NCBI RefSeq assembly: GCF_000758585.1
Contig: NZ_CP009281.1
Coordinates: 1,488,001 to 1,552,000, forward strand
Length of the DNA: 64,000 bases
Origin: Paenibacillus sp. FSL R5-0345
GTDB lineage: Bacteria > Bacillota > Bacilli > Paenibacillales > Paenibacillaceae
Reading direction: 5' to 3'
A program made the position numbers and the translations under genes. Under the pieces are notes generated by a model. That model made no database searches. It was not told the origin of the DNA and saw nothing but the letters and a program-made list of their open reading frames with translations. Of this stretch, positions 53,562 through 62,615 are shown piece after piece; the first letter of the stretch is position 1, and each line of letters begins with the position of its first letter.

Positions 53562-53613
53562 TAAAGGGGGTTATTCTAGAGCCATATTATGGCCTGTGGA
53601 GTAACCTCCTTTA
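53562..53613 (+). terminator. Terminator-like hairpin after the FMN protein gene
   Basis: AAAGG.GGTTA pairs with TAACC.CCTTT around an inner GCCAT/ATGGC stem. The T tail is weak. Confidence 0.6.
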
Positions 53614-53734
53614 TCTACCTGTACATAAAAATGAAAATAGATCGTATAGTGATTTAAAGGGATTTTGGACGTGAGTGTCTAAAGTTTAATATAGAGAGCA
53701 GGTACAAAGCCTGTTATTAATAGGAGGCTTCAAC

Positions 53735-54691
53735 ATGACACAAATTAAACAGCTCGCTCCACAGGATGAATTTGTTGGCTTTTATCTCTTAAGAGAGCTA
53801 GCGATCAAACAAACGAACGGTACCCCTCCAAAGGATTATTTTGACCTAGTCTTGGGGGATTCCAGTGGACAATTGTCCGCGAAATATTGGGATGTCAGCA
53901 CAACCGATAAAGAAACTTTTTTTCCTATGGCACTGGTGAAGGTTCGTGGGATTGCGCACACTTATCGTGAAAAATTGCAAATCAAAGTAACCAAAATCAG
54001 ATTGGTGAACGATGAGGATGGCGTTGCGCTAACGGATTTTATTCGCTCCGCTCCTATTCGTCCAGTAGACCTTATTCATACGATTAAAGGGGTTATGGCA
54101 AGCATCACAGATCCGGAGATTGCCTCAATTGTCTCCTTTTGTGTAAGCAAAGTGGAAGAGAAATTGATGCATTATCCGGCTGCCAAGACGCATCACCATG
54201 CTTATTTTGCCGGACTTGCTTATCATATGGTTCGTATGCTCGAGATCGGGGATTTTCTGTGCAAGCAGCGTCCGTTCTTGAATCCAGATTTAATGAAGGC
54301 TGGAATTATTCTGCATGATATCGCGAAGCCGGAGGAGATGATCTCTCAGCTCGGAATTGTCTCGGAATATAGCGTACAGGGTAAGCTGATTGGTCATATC
54401 TCGATGGCATCTAATTGGATTACGGAGGCAGCTATCCGCTTAGATATTGATTTGAATTCGGAGAAGGTTCTGGCGTTACAGCATCTCGTATTGTCACACC
54501 ATAATTTGGGAGAATGGGGCAGTCCTGTTCAGCCGCAGACGGCTGAAGCGGTCGCTCTGCATCATATCGACGCGATGGATGCGAAGCTGCAAATGGTGGA
54601 GGATGCTCTGGATACCACACCAGAAACCGAAGAATGGACGCCATTCATTAGAGGACTGGAGAATAAAGCAGTCTATCGGATGAAGATCTAG
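53735..54691 (+). CDS. yhaM: 3'-5' exoribonuclease YhaM
   Basis: A 318-aa protein with an N-terminal OB-fold (about residues 10-95) that binds nucleic acid and a C-terminal HD hydrolase domain. HD metal residues are visible in AAKTHHHAYFAGL (read in parts), ILHDIAKP, VLSHHN and HHIDAMDAK. YhaM trims RNA, and single-stranded DNA in vitro, from the 3' end using Mn2+. The length and domain order match B. subtilis YhaM. An AGGAGG ribosome site precedes ATG 53735. Confidence 0.92.
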   Translation: MTQIKQLAPQDEFVGFYLLRELAIKQTNGTPPKDYFDLVLGDSSGQLSAKYWDVSTTDKETFFPMALVKVRGIAHTYREKLQIKVTKIRLVNDEDGVALTDFIRSAPIRPVDLIHTIKGVMASITDPEIASIVSFCVSKVEEKLMHYPAAKTHHHAYFAGLAYHMVRMLEIGDFLCKQRPFLNPDLMKAGIILHDIAKPEEMISQLGIVSEYSVQGKLIGHISMASNWITEAAIRLDIDLNSEKVLALQHLVLSHHNLGEWGSPVQPQTAEAVALHHIDAMDAKLQMVEDALDTTPETEEWTPFIRGLENKAVYRMKI

Positions 54692-54773
54692 TGTGTTGTG
54701 TTGATCTTGGTTGGTGATCAGGATGAACCGATGGGATGTTCACTGATCGCTGATAGTTCTTCCCTGTAAATCC

Positions 54774-54813
54774 AAACACCCAACCGGCAGTGAGTCGGTT
54801 GGGTGTTTTTTTG
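54774..54813. terminator. Terminator between convergent genes
   Basis: AAACACCCAACCG pairs with CGGTTGGGTGTTT, followed by T residues. Confidence 0.85.
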
Positions 54814-54833
54814 CTGAATAACGAAACATTTTA

Positions 54834-55472
54834 TTACAAATAGAAGTTGTTCGTTCTTTGTTTGTTCACAGGTCTCTTAGCCGGTTTACTCTTTCGAGCA
54901 GAAAAAGGAGTGTACCCACCAGCAAACATAGTTCCGCTATTATATCCTTGGCTGCTGGAGAGCGAAAGCGGATCACGGTGTGATTCTTGCTCCATAAGTC
55001 TTAACAGTACCGAGGCTGCAGCGCGCGCGTCATCGAGAGCGTCATGGTGCTTCAGCTGAATGCCGAAATGCTCGGAGACTACATTAAGCTTATGAGAGGG
55101 GAGCTCGGGCAGCATTTTTTTGCCTAATAAATATGTACATAAGTATTGAAAGCTAGGATAGCTTAAGGACATTCCATCGAGGCAATATCGCAGTACACTC
55201 ATATCAAAAGCGGCATTATGTGCCACGACGATTTGCCCGTGCAACAAAGGTTCAACGGTAGGCCACAGTTCATCGAAGGTGGGTTGACCGATTACCATGG
55301 AGGGGGTGATGCCATGTATTGAAATGTTCATGCCGTCAAACCGCTGCTTGGGATCGATCAGCCAAGAATGTTCTGTTGTTATCTTTCCATCTTTTACTTC
55401 CACGAGTCCTAAAGCACAGGCGCTGGATCGACTGGAATTCGCCGTTTCAAAGTCAATTGCTATAAAGTCCAT
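54834..55472 (-). CDS. DnaQ-like DEDDh 3'-5' exonuclease
   Basis: A 212-aa nuclease. Exo I is FIAIDFETAN, Exo II VAHNAAFDMSVL and Exo III HDALDDARAA with the conserved His and Asp, giving the DEDDh set. Substrate strands such as SIHGIT are present. The last about 40 residues are a Ser/Gly- and Lys/Arg-rich tail. Such stand-alone epsilon-like nucleases act in proofreading, repair or RNA trimming. It is convergent to yhaM and apparently monocistronic. Confidence 0.88.
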   Translation of the reverse strand: MDFIAIDFETANSSRSSACALGLVEVKDGKITTEHSWLIDPKQRFDGMNISIHGITPSMVIGQPTFDELWPTVEPLLHGQIVVAHNAAFDMSVLRYCLDGMSLSYPSFQYLCTYLLGKKMLPELPSHKLNVVSEHFGIQLKHHDALDDARAAASVLLRLMEQESHRDPLSLSSSQGYNSGTMFAGGYTPFSARKSKPAKRPVNKQRTNNFYL

Positions 55473-55552
55473 TCGTAAAGCTCCTTATCTATCATATATA
55501 CATTCATATTAAAGTAGTAAAATGATAAATACAATCTAGTACAAGTACAAGA

Positions 55553-55597
55553 GAAAAGCCATGATATTCTACATAATAGAATTGTCATGGCTTTTAG
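55553..55597 (-). terminator. Terminator of the coiled-coil membrane protein gene
   Basis: AAAAGCCATG pairs with CATGGCTTTT with an inner TATTCTA/TAGAAT stem; a T tail is present on the minus strand. Confidence 0.75.
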
Positions 55598-55625
55598 GGC
55601 TGTGGTTATTAATTATAGTTAAACG

Positions 55626-56495
55626 CTATACTTCTCCCCCAGCAGCGATGTAAGCATCAAGTACCCGTTTGAGTGCTGCTTTTTGGCTTGCACTGATGGT
55701 TCTATCCTCTTTCCGTTGATCTCCTTCAAGACGCATAATGGTTTTCTCGGATTCAATGAGCTGAGTCAACATCTTGATTTGTGATTTGTTGAGTGTTTCA
55801 TCATGATATTCCCAAACCCCCGGACTATTAATATCCGTGCTCATATCTCTTTCTGCTCCCATAAATCCAGGATTTATTTCAAATTTTTGACCATCTATAT
55901 TAAAGATGTAATTCTTAATGAATATCCAGCTATCACCGGTGTATTGTATTTTTAACCGTAGCCCAGAAGTTATTTGTCCATCCTTGATTCCAAAATAAGC
56001 GTAAATGCCATTTTCATTGATGTACTTTGGCGCTTCTTTATCTTGATACCATGTAATGCCTTCAACTTCATCTACAGTTTTCACCATTTGTGCAAGAGCC
56101 GCATCTTGCTTGGCTTTGATAGCAGCAGCTTCTTTTTCTTTTTTCTCTGCATCAGCTTTAGCATCTGCATCTGCTTTTTTCTTTGCCTCCGCCTCTGCAG
56201 CAGCCTTTGCTTCTGCGTCAGCCTTAACCTGTTCAGCATCATTTTGGACTTCAGCACTTACAGTAGTTGAATTATCATTGCTGTTTGTCGAAGTTTTTCT
56301 AGACGTATCTGCTGTTTGAAGAGTTTTATCTGAGTCGGAATTTCCTCCAACCACTGTAAATACAATCATTAAAATGAACGATAGCAGGGATAAAAGAAAT
56401 TTAATCTTTGCAGGTTTTTTACGTATTGCCGAGACAATCCCAATGATTCCAAGTGTAATAAAAGCGAGAAAACAAATTACGACTAAAAATGCCAT
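55626..56495 (-). CDS. Membrane protein with Ala/Lys-rich coiled coil
   Basis: A 289-aa protein. Two N-terminal helices (about residues 2-22 and 30-50) are followed by a Ser/Thr/Asn linker, then a long Ala/Glu/Lys/Asp repeat (about residues 88-135) of EAKKKADADAKA type that should form a single helix or coiled coil, like TolA linkers. The C-terminal 140 residues form a globular domain with YAYFGIKDGQITSGLRLKI strands and a final DRTISASQKAAL helix. ATG 56495 follows AGGGGGAA. Function unknown; it probably faces outward. Confidence 0.75.
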   Translation of the reverse strand: MAFLVVICFLAFITLGIIGIVSAIRKKPAKIKFLLSLLSFILMIVFTVVGGNSDSDKTLQTADTSRKTSTNSNDNSTTVSAEVQNDAEQVKADAEAKAAAEAEAKKKADADAKADAEKKEKEAAAIKAKQDAALAQMVKTVDEVEGITWYQDKEAPKYINENGIYAYFGIKDGQITSGLRLKIQYTGDSWIFIKNYIFNIDGQKFEINPGFMGAERDMSTDINSPGVWEYHDETLNKSQIKMLTQLIESEKTIMRLEGDQRKEDRTISASQKAALKRVLDAYIAAGGEV

Positions 56496-56741
56496 TTTAC
56501 AATTCCCCCTAAGATAAAAAAGTATTTTTGTGTAAAAAATCCACATGTTATGAATATTGGATAACTATTCTACGCATAGTTTAATATAAAGATGCAGTTT
56601 TATCACCATAATTTTCTTGTTTATAACAATATATTGAATTGACTTGATAGTCTCGTTATCTTGCTATCCTATTCAAGAATCCGTACACTGCAAAATAGAT
56701 GTTGTATATTATTATTAAGCTCAGATACGGGAGGTAATATT

Positions 56742-57359
56742 TTGAGCGCTGTAACTACTAAATTTTTTGAATATGGGCAAGTTGAAATGGATTACCTAAG
56801 AAGTGTCGACCCAGTGCTAGGTGCGGCGATAGCGCGGATGGGGAAAGTGGAGCGTGTGATTATTCCGGATCTTTTCACTGCGCTTATTTATGCCATAGTG
56901 GGTCAGCTAATATCAGTCAAAGCCGTTCGGACCATCTGGACAAGAATGCAGTCTCAATTCGGAGAAATAACTCCGCAGCAGCTATCTATACACACAGCGG
57001 ATGAGATACAGGGTTGCGGCATGACGATGAAAAAGGCATTATGCATTCATGATATTTCTAATCTGGTCGCGCAGGGTGATTTTAAGCTGGAGGAGTTATA
57101 TGGATTTTCCGATCAAGAGGTTATTCAAAAACTCATGAAGCTAAAAGGCATTGGCAAGTGGACAGCAGAGATGATGTTAATTAATTGTATGGAGCGTCCA
57201 GATGTAGTTAGTTGGGGAGATATCGCTATCCGTCGTGGCATGATGAAGCTGTATGGGCTTGATACGCTTACCAAAGAGCAATTTGAACAATACCGTCTTC
57301 GGTACTCACCACTCGGTTCAGTAGCCTCCATATATTTGTGGGAGATTTCATTTCAATAA
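56742..57359 (+). CDS. DNA-3-methyladenine glycosylase II (AlkA-like)
   Basis: A 205-aa HhH-GPD glycosylase that removes alkylated bases. The helix-hairpin-helix reads LKGIGKWTAEMML and the catalytic Asp lies in SWGDIAIRRG. It is a compact form lacking the N-terminal beta domain of E. coli AlkA. TTG 56742 is preferred with GGGAGG about 6 bases upstream. It is followed within 22 bases by an AlkD-like gene, so two alkylation-repair enzymes form an operon. Confidence 0.88.
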   Translation: MSAVTTKFFEYGQVEMDYLRSVDPVLGAAIARMGKVERVIIPDLFTALIYAIVGQLISVKAVRTIWTRMQSQFGEITPQQLSIHTADEIQGCGMTMKKALCIHDISNLVAQGDFKLEELYGFSDQEVIQKLMKLKGIGKWTAEMMLINCMERPDVVSWGDIAIRRGMMKLYGLDTLTKEQFEQYRLRYSPLGSVASIYLWEISFQ

Positions 57360-57381
57360 TTAAAAAGCAGGGAGTACTTTC

Positions 57382-58086
57382 ATGGACAAAACAATAAAGG
57401 AACAGCTCGTGGAGTTAGCTGACGCGGACTACCAGAAGTTTTCTGCGGCTTTACTTCCCACAATCGATAATGTGATAGGGGTCAGGCTACCGGAGCTGCG
57501 TAAGCTCGCCAAAACCATTGCAAAGGGAGACTGGAGAGCTTATTTGGAGCAAGCCGAGTCTGATTATTTTGAAGAAATAATGCTGCAAGGGATGGTGCTT
57601 GGTTATGTGAAGACAGATCTTGAAGAGATTCTGCATTATATGGCGGACTTTATTCCTAAAATCGATAACTGGTCGGTATGCGATAGCTTTTGCACTGGCC
57701 TGAAGTTTACGAGAAAGAATAAAGAGCAGATGTGGGACTTTATAGTGCCTTATCTTTCATCTGAAAAAGAATATGAGATTCGATTTGCAGTAGTAATGAT
57801 GTTAAATTTTTTTATCGAAGAGGCATACATCCGACGGATTCTACAACTTCTCGATAAGGTCAGACATGAAGGATATTATGTAAAAATGGCGGTTTCTTGG
57901 GCGCTTTCAATGTGTTATGTAAAGTTGCCTGCGGCTACGATAGATTATTTGAGAACCAACAACTTAGATGATTTCACCTATAACAAGGCTTTGCAGAAAA
58001 TCACAGAGTCTTATCGTGTAGATCCGGAAACGAAAAAAATGATACGAGGGATGAAGAGGAATAGAAAAAACAAGCCCCTTATGTAG
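57382..58086 (+). CDS. AlkD-type DNA alkylation repair protein
   Basis: A 234-aa all-helical HEAT-like repeat protein. The AlkD family segments VIGVRLPELRKLAK, FFEEIMLQ-like (here YFEEIMLQGMVLG), IDNWSVCDSF and YYVKMAVSWALS are present, including the Trp and Asp that line the DNA groove. AlkD removes 3-methyladenine and 7-methylguanine without flipping the base. It is coupled to the AlkA-like gene. Its last codons lie inside the hairpin that ends the convergent pspA transcript. Confidence 0.87.
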   Translation: MDKTIKEQLVELADADYQKFSAALLPTIDNVIGVRLPELRKLAKTIAKGDWRAYLEQAESDYFEEIMLQGMVLGYVKTDLEEILHYMADFIPKIDNWSVCDSFCTGLKFTRKNKEQMWDFIVPYLSSEKEYEIRFAVVMMLNFFIEEAYIRRILQLLDKVRHEGYYVKMAVSWALSMCYVKLPAATIDYLRTNNLDDFTYNKALQKITESYRVDPETKKMIRGMKRNRKNKPLM

Positions 58087-58116
58087 CTCAGTAGCTGAGA
58101 AATAAGGGGCTTGTTA
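58065..58116 (-). terminator. Terminator of pspA overlapping the alkD 3' end
   Basis: AACAAGCCCCTTAT pairs perfectly with ATAAGGGGCTTGTT. The T run follows on the minus strand, so it ends the pspA/PspC transcript. The left arm encodes the last residues of the AlkD-like protein. Confidence 0.8.
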
Positions 58117-58122
58117 GTATAT

Positions 58123-58806
58123 TTATTTTTTGTCAGTATTCATTTTCCGGTTGCGAATACGTTCAATTTCATCATCTACGGCACTACGAAGGTTGGGATC
58201 AATGGATGAAGCTACGCCTGCGCCTGAGTTGGATTTATACTTGGAGTTTTCCGCCAGAGCTTCCCATTCGAAAATTTTCTCTTCCATTCGTTCGAAGCCG
58301 CGTGAAGCGGTACCCACATTTGGTCCTTTTACACTGTTGCTATGAGGAGCCGAGCTTAGTGTTTCTGTAGCTTGCTGAGCGCGAGCGATAAGCTCGGTTC
58401 TTTTCGCTTTAAGATGTTCGCGTTCTTCTTTAGCTCTAGCGATATTGATCTCCAGCTCTGCCAGGGATTGCTGAGTTTGTGCCTGACTATTGATACTTTC
58501 ATCTAGTTGTTCTGTATACCGCAGCTTGGCGATGAGTGCAAGACGTGCTCTTTCTTCATTTCCTTGCTCAAGCGCTTGAACGGCTTCAGCTTCGCTTTGC
58601 TCTATCAACTGAGTATATTCTTGCTTACGGCGTTCCAATACACTCGCTGTAACCTTTAAATCACGCTCATTGCGTTCTGCAGTAGCTATTTCGTTCTCAA
58701 GATCGCGCAGATACTGTCCTGTTAGCAGCACCGGATTTTCTAATTTATTAAGACCTTCGTGTAGGGCAGCTTTGGTAAGGGTGGAAATTCTTTTGAATAG
58801 ACTCAT
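58123..58806 (-). CDS. pspA: PspA/IM30 family membrane-stress protein
   Basis: A 227-aa almost fully helical protein. The amphipathic N-terminus MSLFKRISTLTKAALHEGL binds membranes, and the long coiled coil (about residues 25-150) with QLDESINSQAQTQQSLAELE is typical of PspA/IM30/LiaH. It supports membranes under stress by forming ESCRT-III-like assemblies. The C-terminal 75 residues are a charged tail longer than in some relatives. It is transcribed after the PspC gene. Confidence 0.87.
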   Translation of the reverse strand: MSLFKRISTLTKAALHEGLNKLENPVLLTGQYLRDLENEIATAERNERDLKVTASVLERRKQEYTQLIEQSEAEAVQALEQGNEERARLALIAKLRYTEQLDESINSQAQTQQSLAELEINIARAKEEREHLKAKRTELIARAQQATETLSSAPHSNSVKGPNVGTASRGFERMEEKIFEWEALAENSKYKSNSGAGVASSIDPNLRSAVDDEIERIRNRKMNTDKK

Positions 58807-58853
58807 GTTTTATCTCTCCTTAGTATGTTTGATTGTGAATGAATGACGGTCTG

Positions 58854-59072
58854 TTAGTAGAAATCAGGTCCATCTGAAAAGCTGCCAAAAGGTTCTTTAG
58901 GGACGATGATGCTGGCGATGATGTAAAAGATAAGGACTGTACCAAAGCTGAAAAGTGCTGCAGCAACGGTCACGAGACGGAGTACTGTGGCATCAATGCC
59001 TGACCAAAGAGCAAGTCCTCCACACAAACCACTAATTTTTTGATCACTTCTGGATCGATATAATTTTTTCAT
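58854..59072 (-). CDS. PspC-domain protein
   Basis: A 72-aa protein with the PspC motif KLYRSRSDQKISGLCGGLA followed by one or two hydrophobic helices (about residues 28-60). PspC proteins sit in the membrane and sense or relay envelope stress to PspA-type partners. It precedes pspA by 47 bases on the same strand, so they likely form one operon. Confidence 0.9.
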   Translation of the reverse strand: MKKLYRSRSDQKISGLCGGLALWSGIDATVLRLVTVAAALFSFGTVLIFYIIASIIVPKEPFGSFSDGPDFY

Positions 59073-59360
59073 TTATTATTGTCATCCTCTCTTATGGGGG
59101 TGATTGTTATTGAATCTTGCTACCCGCTTGCTTATGTACTCATTGTAAAGTCTTTTCGAATGTGGCAAAACAGCCTGAAGACGGTTTTTGTTACCAGACC
59201 TGAGTCGAGGTTCGTTCCCGCAGGAAGGCGGGGGAAATAAGTTCATAATTGTGGATGAACTACAAATTGTGGTTGAAGTTAAGTACAATAAAGAAAGGAA
59301 TACTTGTGAAGGTGTCGAAATATGCTTATATTATGACTACTACGGAATTGGGGGCTGAAT

Positions 59361-59774
59361 ATGAGCTTTTTTAACAAGGTAAAGGCAGGCGTAAGCGAGG
59401 CTGGGAATAAAGCAAAGACAGTGGTGGAGATCAATCGATTGAAATTACAGAACAACAGCAAGCAGAATGACATTGACCAGCAGTATCAGGTAATGGGTAA
59501 ACTGTTGTTTGAAGCTGTAACCCAAGGTGCAGGACCACTGCCGAGTGAGCAGATCGAGAAGAATATTTCCCGTATCCTTGAACTGAAATCAGAGATTGAG
59601 GTTAATCTTGCGCAAATTGCTGGTTTGTCCGATGTGAAGCAATGTAAAGCATGCGGTGGCAATGTGGCAATTGAGGCGCGTTTTTGCCCGAGCTGTGGAT
59701 CAACTTTTGAAGTAGCTCAAGAGCCAATTCGGGATGTAACACCATCGTCGATTACTTTGGATAAGAAGGAATAA
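59361..59774 (+). CDS. Coiled-coil protein with C-terminal zinc ribbon
   Basis: A 137-aa protein. Residues 1-90 are helical (MSFFNKVKAGVSEAGNKAKT onward), and a zinc ribbon of CKACGG and FCPSCGS lies at about residues 94-115. Such proteins are common next to PspA genes in Firmicutes. It is divergent from PspC with 288 bases between, which contain a 13-bp direct repeat AATTGTGGatGAA/AATTGTGGttGAA (59248 and 59265). Function unknown. Confidence 0.8.
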   Translation: MSFFNKVKAGVSEAGNKAKTVVEINRLKLQNNSKQNDIDQQYQVMGKLLFEAVTQGAGPLPSEQIEKNISRILELKSEIEVNLAQIAGLSDVKQCKACGGNVAIEARFCPSCGSTFEVAQEPIRDVTPSSITLDKKE

Positions 59775-59801
59775 CATTACTGCGTGTAAGAAATTCATGA
59801 A

Positions 59802-59834
59802 CAAAAGGACAGCCCAATAGCTGTCCTTTTTTTA
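59802..59834. terminator. Terminator between convergent genes
   Basis: AAAGGACAGC pairs with GCTGTCCTTT over a six-base loop, followed by T residues. Confidence 0.85.
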
Positions 59835-59853
59835 TTTTAGGGAGAGAGGTTAT

Positions 59854-60956
59854 TTAAGCCTTGGCAGCATGACGTTTCTTGAAATGATACACAATAAGCA
59901 ACATAAGCGGTAGAACAAATGCACAGGTGAAATCCCAATCTACCCAGTAGGTGGGGATTTCCTTTACATAGAAAATGATGTCTTTAGCAATCAGTTGTGA
60001 CATTCCAAATAACAAAAATCCAGTGGGTATGATCAGAGGACGGTGACTTTTGAGTTTAAATAATTGGGCTGTACCTAAAGTTAAAGCATAGTAATAAATG
60101 GCAGTTTTGAAGTATGTGCTGATAATCCATGTTGTAGCCATAAGCGCCTCGATACGTTGCAGAGAATTTGCAATATTAATTTTTTGAGCAAGAATGTATG
60201 CGGCATAAAATTGATGTTCAGAAGCGTAAACACCAAGAACGGTAAGTGAAAAAAATAAGATGAGGTTAAGTCCCAGAGCTCCGATGATCAGGGCTATGAA
60301 AATATCCCGGCTTGTTTTGCTATTCTTCTGAGCATAAGGATATATCATAAGAAACACGCACAATTCGCCAAAAGGATAAAAAACACCATACATCAAAGTA
60401 TGGAGCATATCCGGCACTGGTGTGTTCATGATTGGGTATAAACGCTCCATTCTGACATTGGGCGTCAGCAGAAGCAGAAGACCGATCAAAAAAACTGCAA
60501 ATAAAGGGAAAAAAGCTGAGCTGCCCGCCCCAATGTTTCCAGACCAAGTCTTACGCCATATACCAGTAGGAAAATAGCCATGAAACGGATAACACCACCG
60601 GGTGTTTTCTCGTAAATCTGTGTACACATGAAATCTTCAATTTCTCTTATGTAAGTGGAAGCGGCAATCAGGAAGAACACTAGATAGAACAAGGCTACAG
60701 CAGTTCCAACCCACTTTCCTAAAATTTGTAGGCTAAGCTCGATAATATTCTTGTTGGGTTCAATATCTGCTAAGTAAATCAACAGTTTTATGCTCGCAAG
60801 ACCCAAGGGAATACTAATCAAAGCAGCGATCCATGCATCTTGTTTCGCTCCTGCTACCATTAATGCCGGATACACAAGCGCCATATCCCCAATAAATGTG
60901 AATAGCCCGAGTATAATCATTTGATTGGTACTAATTCTATCTTTCTCCAAACTCAT
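59854..60956 (-). pseudogene. GerAB-type germination permease, frameshifted
   Basis: A spore germinant-receptor B subunit of the amino-acid-permease superfamily, about ten helices. The first part (from ATG 60956, MSLEKDRISTNQMIILGLF) reads to GLETLGRAAQLF and then hits a stop near 60486. The rest continues in another frame as FFPLFAVFLIG onward to 59854. The total span is 1103 bases, one short of a 367-aa frame, and the break lies in a run of six T (plus-strand A at 60509-60514). Adding one base restores Q-L-F-F-P-L-F. It may be a true inactivating mutation, phase variation or a sequencing error. Confidence 0.85.
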
Positions 60957-61025
60957 ATACCCCCTCAAATTTATTGGACTAGTTTTAGTATGGTTGTAGA
61001 TACCAGAATTATGCCAACCCGATTT

Positions 61026-61042
61026 TTATTCCGGAGGAATAA
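61026..61042. promoter_or_regulatory. 17-bp palindrome between divergent ger genes
   Basis: TTATTCC-GGA-GGAATAA has perfect 7-bp arms and lies between the gerAB-type and gerAA-type start codons. It could be an operator for both. Confidence 0.4.
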
Positions 61043-61100
61043 TTATCATAATTAACATCAAACTATACTCATCTATCTATAGAGAAGTGGAGGCTGCATC

Positions 61101-62615
61101 ATGAAGAGTTCGGAGACTGGCAGACTATCAAACCGATTGAAAACCAATATTGATCAGTTGTACGGATTGCTGGGCGAAAGTTCTGATGTAGTGATAAAAG
61201 AGTTACAGATAGAAGAAAATACTCATATTTCTTTGGTTTACATAGATGGTCTTGTGGATACTCAGGTTCTGCATAATTCAATTTTGTATTCTTTGCAGGA
61301 ACATATTCCTTATGAACAGCTAGGGAAGCTTGAGCCCGAGCAGAAAATTGAGATCATTAAGAAACAAATATTAATAGCTGGTGATCTAACCGTCATCGTT
61401 GATTTCAGCCAATTTGTACACGAATTATTGTCCGGTAGTATAATGCTGCTGCTCGATGGGACATCCACCACTCTCCGGATCGGTTTACCTGGCTGGGAAG
61501 ATCGTAATGTAGGGGAGCCTAGCTCACAAACGGTTGTTCGGGGACCCATGGAAGGATTCACTGAGAATTTGCGGACGAATACGGCACTGATTCGGCGGAA
61601 AATCAAAGATAGCCATTTATGGCTGGAAACCGTCCAGATCGGAAGGGTGACTCAAACCAGCGTATCTATTATGTATCTAAGCAACATCGCGAATAAGGAT
61701 TTGGTGCAAGAAGTAAAACGCCGTCTGAATAAAATTGATACGGATAGTATCCTCGAGAGTGGATATATTGAAGAGTTTATTCAAGAGACGGCAGTGACAC
61801 CTTTTCCTACCGTATACAACAGTGATCGTCCGGATACAATTGCAGCGGGTATCTTGGAAGGAAAAGTGGCTATTCTTGTCGATGGAACTCCTTTTGTGCT
61901 GCTGGTTCCCACATTTTTTGTAGCGTTTTTCCAGTCTGCCGAGGATTATTACCAAAGGGCTGATATTGGAACTTTGCTGAGATTAGTTCGTTTTATTTCA
62001 TTTTTTATTACTTTGCTAGCTCCCTCATTATATGTTGCAATTACTACGTATCATCAGGAGATGATACCGACCAATCTTGTAATTAGTTTAGCTGCCCAGC
62101 GGGAGAGTGTTCCTTTTCCTGCTTTTGTCGAGGCGCTGATCATGGAAATGACATATGAGATTTTGCGGGAGGCTGGGGTTCGGATACCCAAAAACATTGG
62201 ACAGGCGATATCCATTGTCGGAACGTTGGTGATTGGGCAAGCCGCAGTTGCAGCGGGTTTTATTTCTTCTGCAATGGTCATTATTGTATCGCTCACAGCG
62301 ATTTCTAGTTTTGTTATTCCGGAGACAGGAATGTCTATAGCTGCCCGGATGATCCGTTTTGTGCTAATAGGTTTGGCCGGATTTATCGGATTATATGGGA
62401 TTCTATTCGGTATTTTTATCATCGTGTTGCATTTATCGAGCTTGCGTTCTTTCGGAATGCCTTATATGAGTCCGCTTGGGCCTTATAATTCCAAAGACTT
62501 AAAGGATTCTATCTTTCGCTTTCCGTGGCCTTTACTAAAGACAAGACCCGTCGAAAACAAGACGCAGAACCTATTTCGTCAAAGTAGAACCAGTGATGAG
62601 GAATCAAAAAAATGA
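61101..62615 (+). CDS. GerA-family spore germination protein (A subunit)
   Basis: A 504-aa inner-membrane protein of the spore. The N-terminal soluble domain (about residues 1-275) precedes about five or six helices. Family motifs include IVDFSQFV, PFPTVYNSDRPDTIAAGILEG (split here), DYYQRADIGTLLRLVRFISFF and the PLGPYNSKDLKDSIFR tail. With B and C subunits it forms a ligand-gated germinant receptor in the inner spore membrane. GTGGAGG precedes ATG 61101. It overlaps the lipoprotein gene by 4 bp. Confidence 0.93.
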   Translation: MKSSETGRLSNRLKTNIDQLYGLLGESSDVVIKELQIEENTHISLVYIDGLVDTQVLHNSILYSLQEHIPYEQLGKLEPEQKIEIIKKQILIAGDLTVIVDFSQFVHELLSGSIMLLLDGTSTTLRIGLPGWEDRNVGEPSSQTVVRGPMEGFTENLRTNTALIRRKIKDSHLWLETVQIGRVTQTSVSIMYLSNIANKDLVQEVKRRLNKIDTDSILESGYIEEFIQETAVTPFPTVYNSDRPDTIAAGILEGKVAILVDGTPFVLLVPTFFVAFFQSAEDYYQRADIGTLLRLVRFISFFITLLAPSLYVAITTYHQEMIPTNLVISLAAQRESVPFPAFVEALIMEMTYEILREAGVRIPKNIGQAISIVGTLVIGQAAVAAGFISSAMVIIVSLTAISSFVIPETGMSIAARMIRFVLIGLAGFIGLYGILFGIFIIVLHLSSLRSFGMPYMSPLGPYNSKDLKDSIFRFPWPLLKTRPVENKTQNLFRQSRTSDEESKK

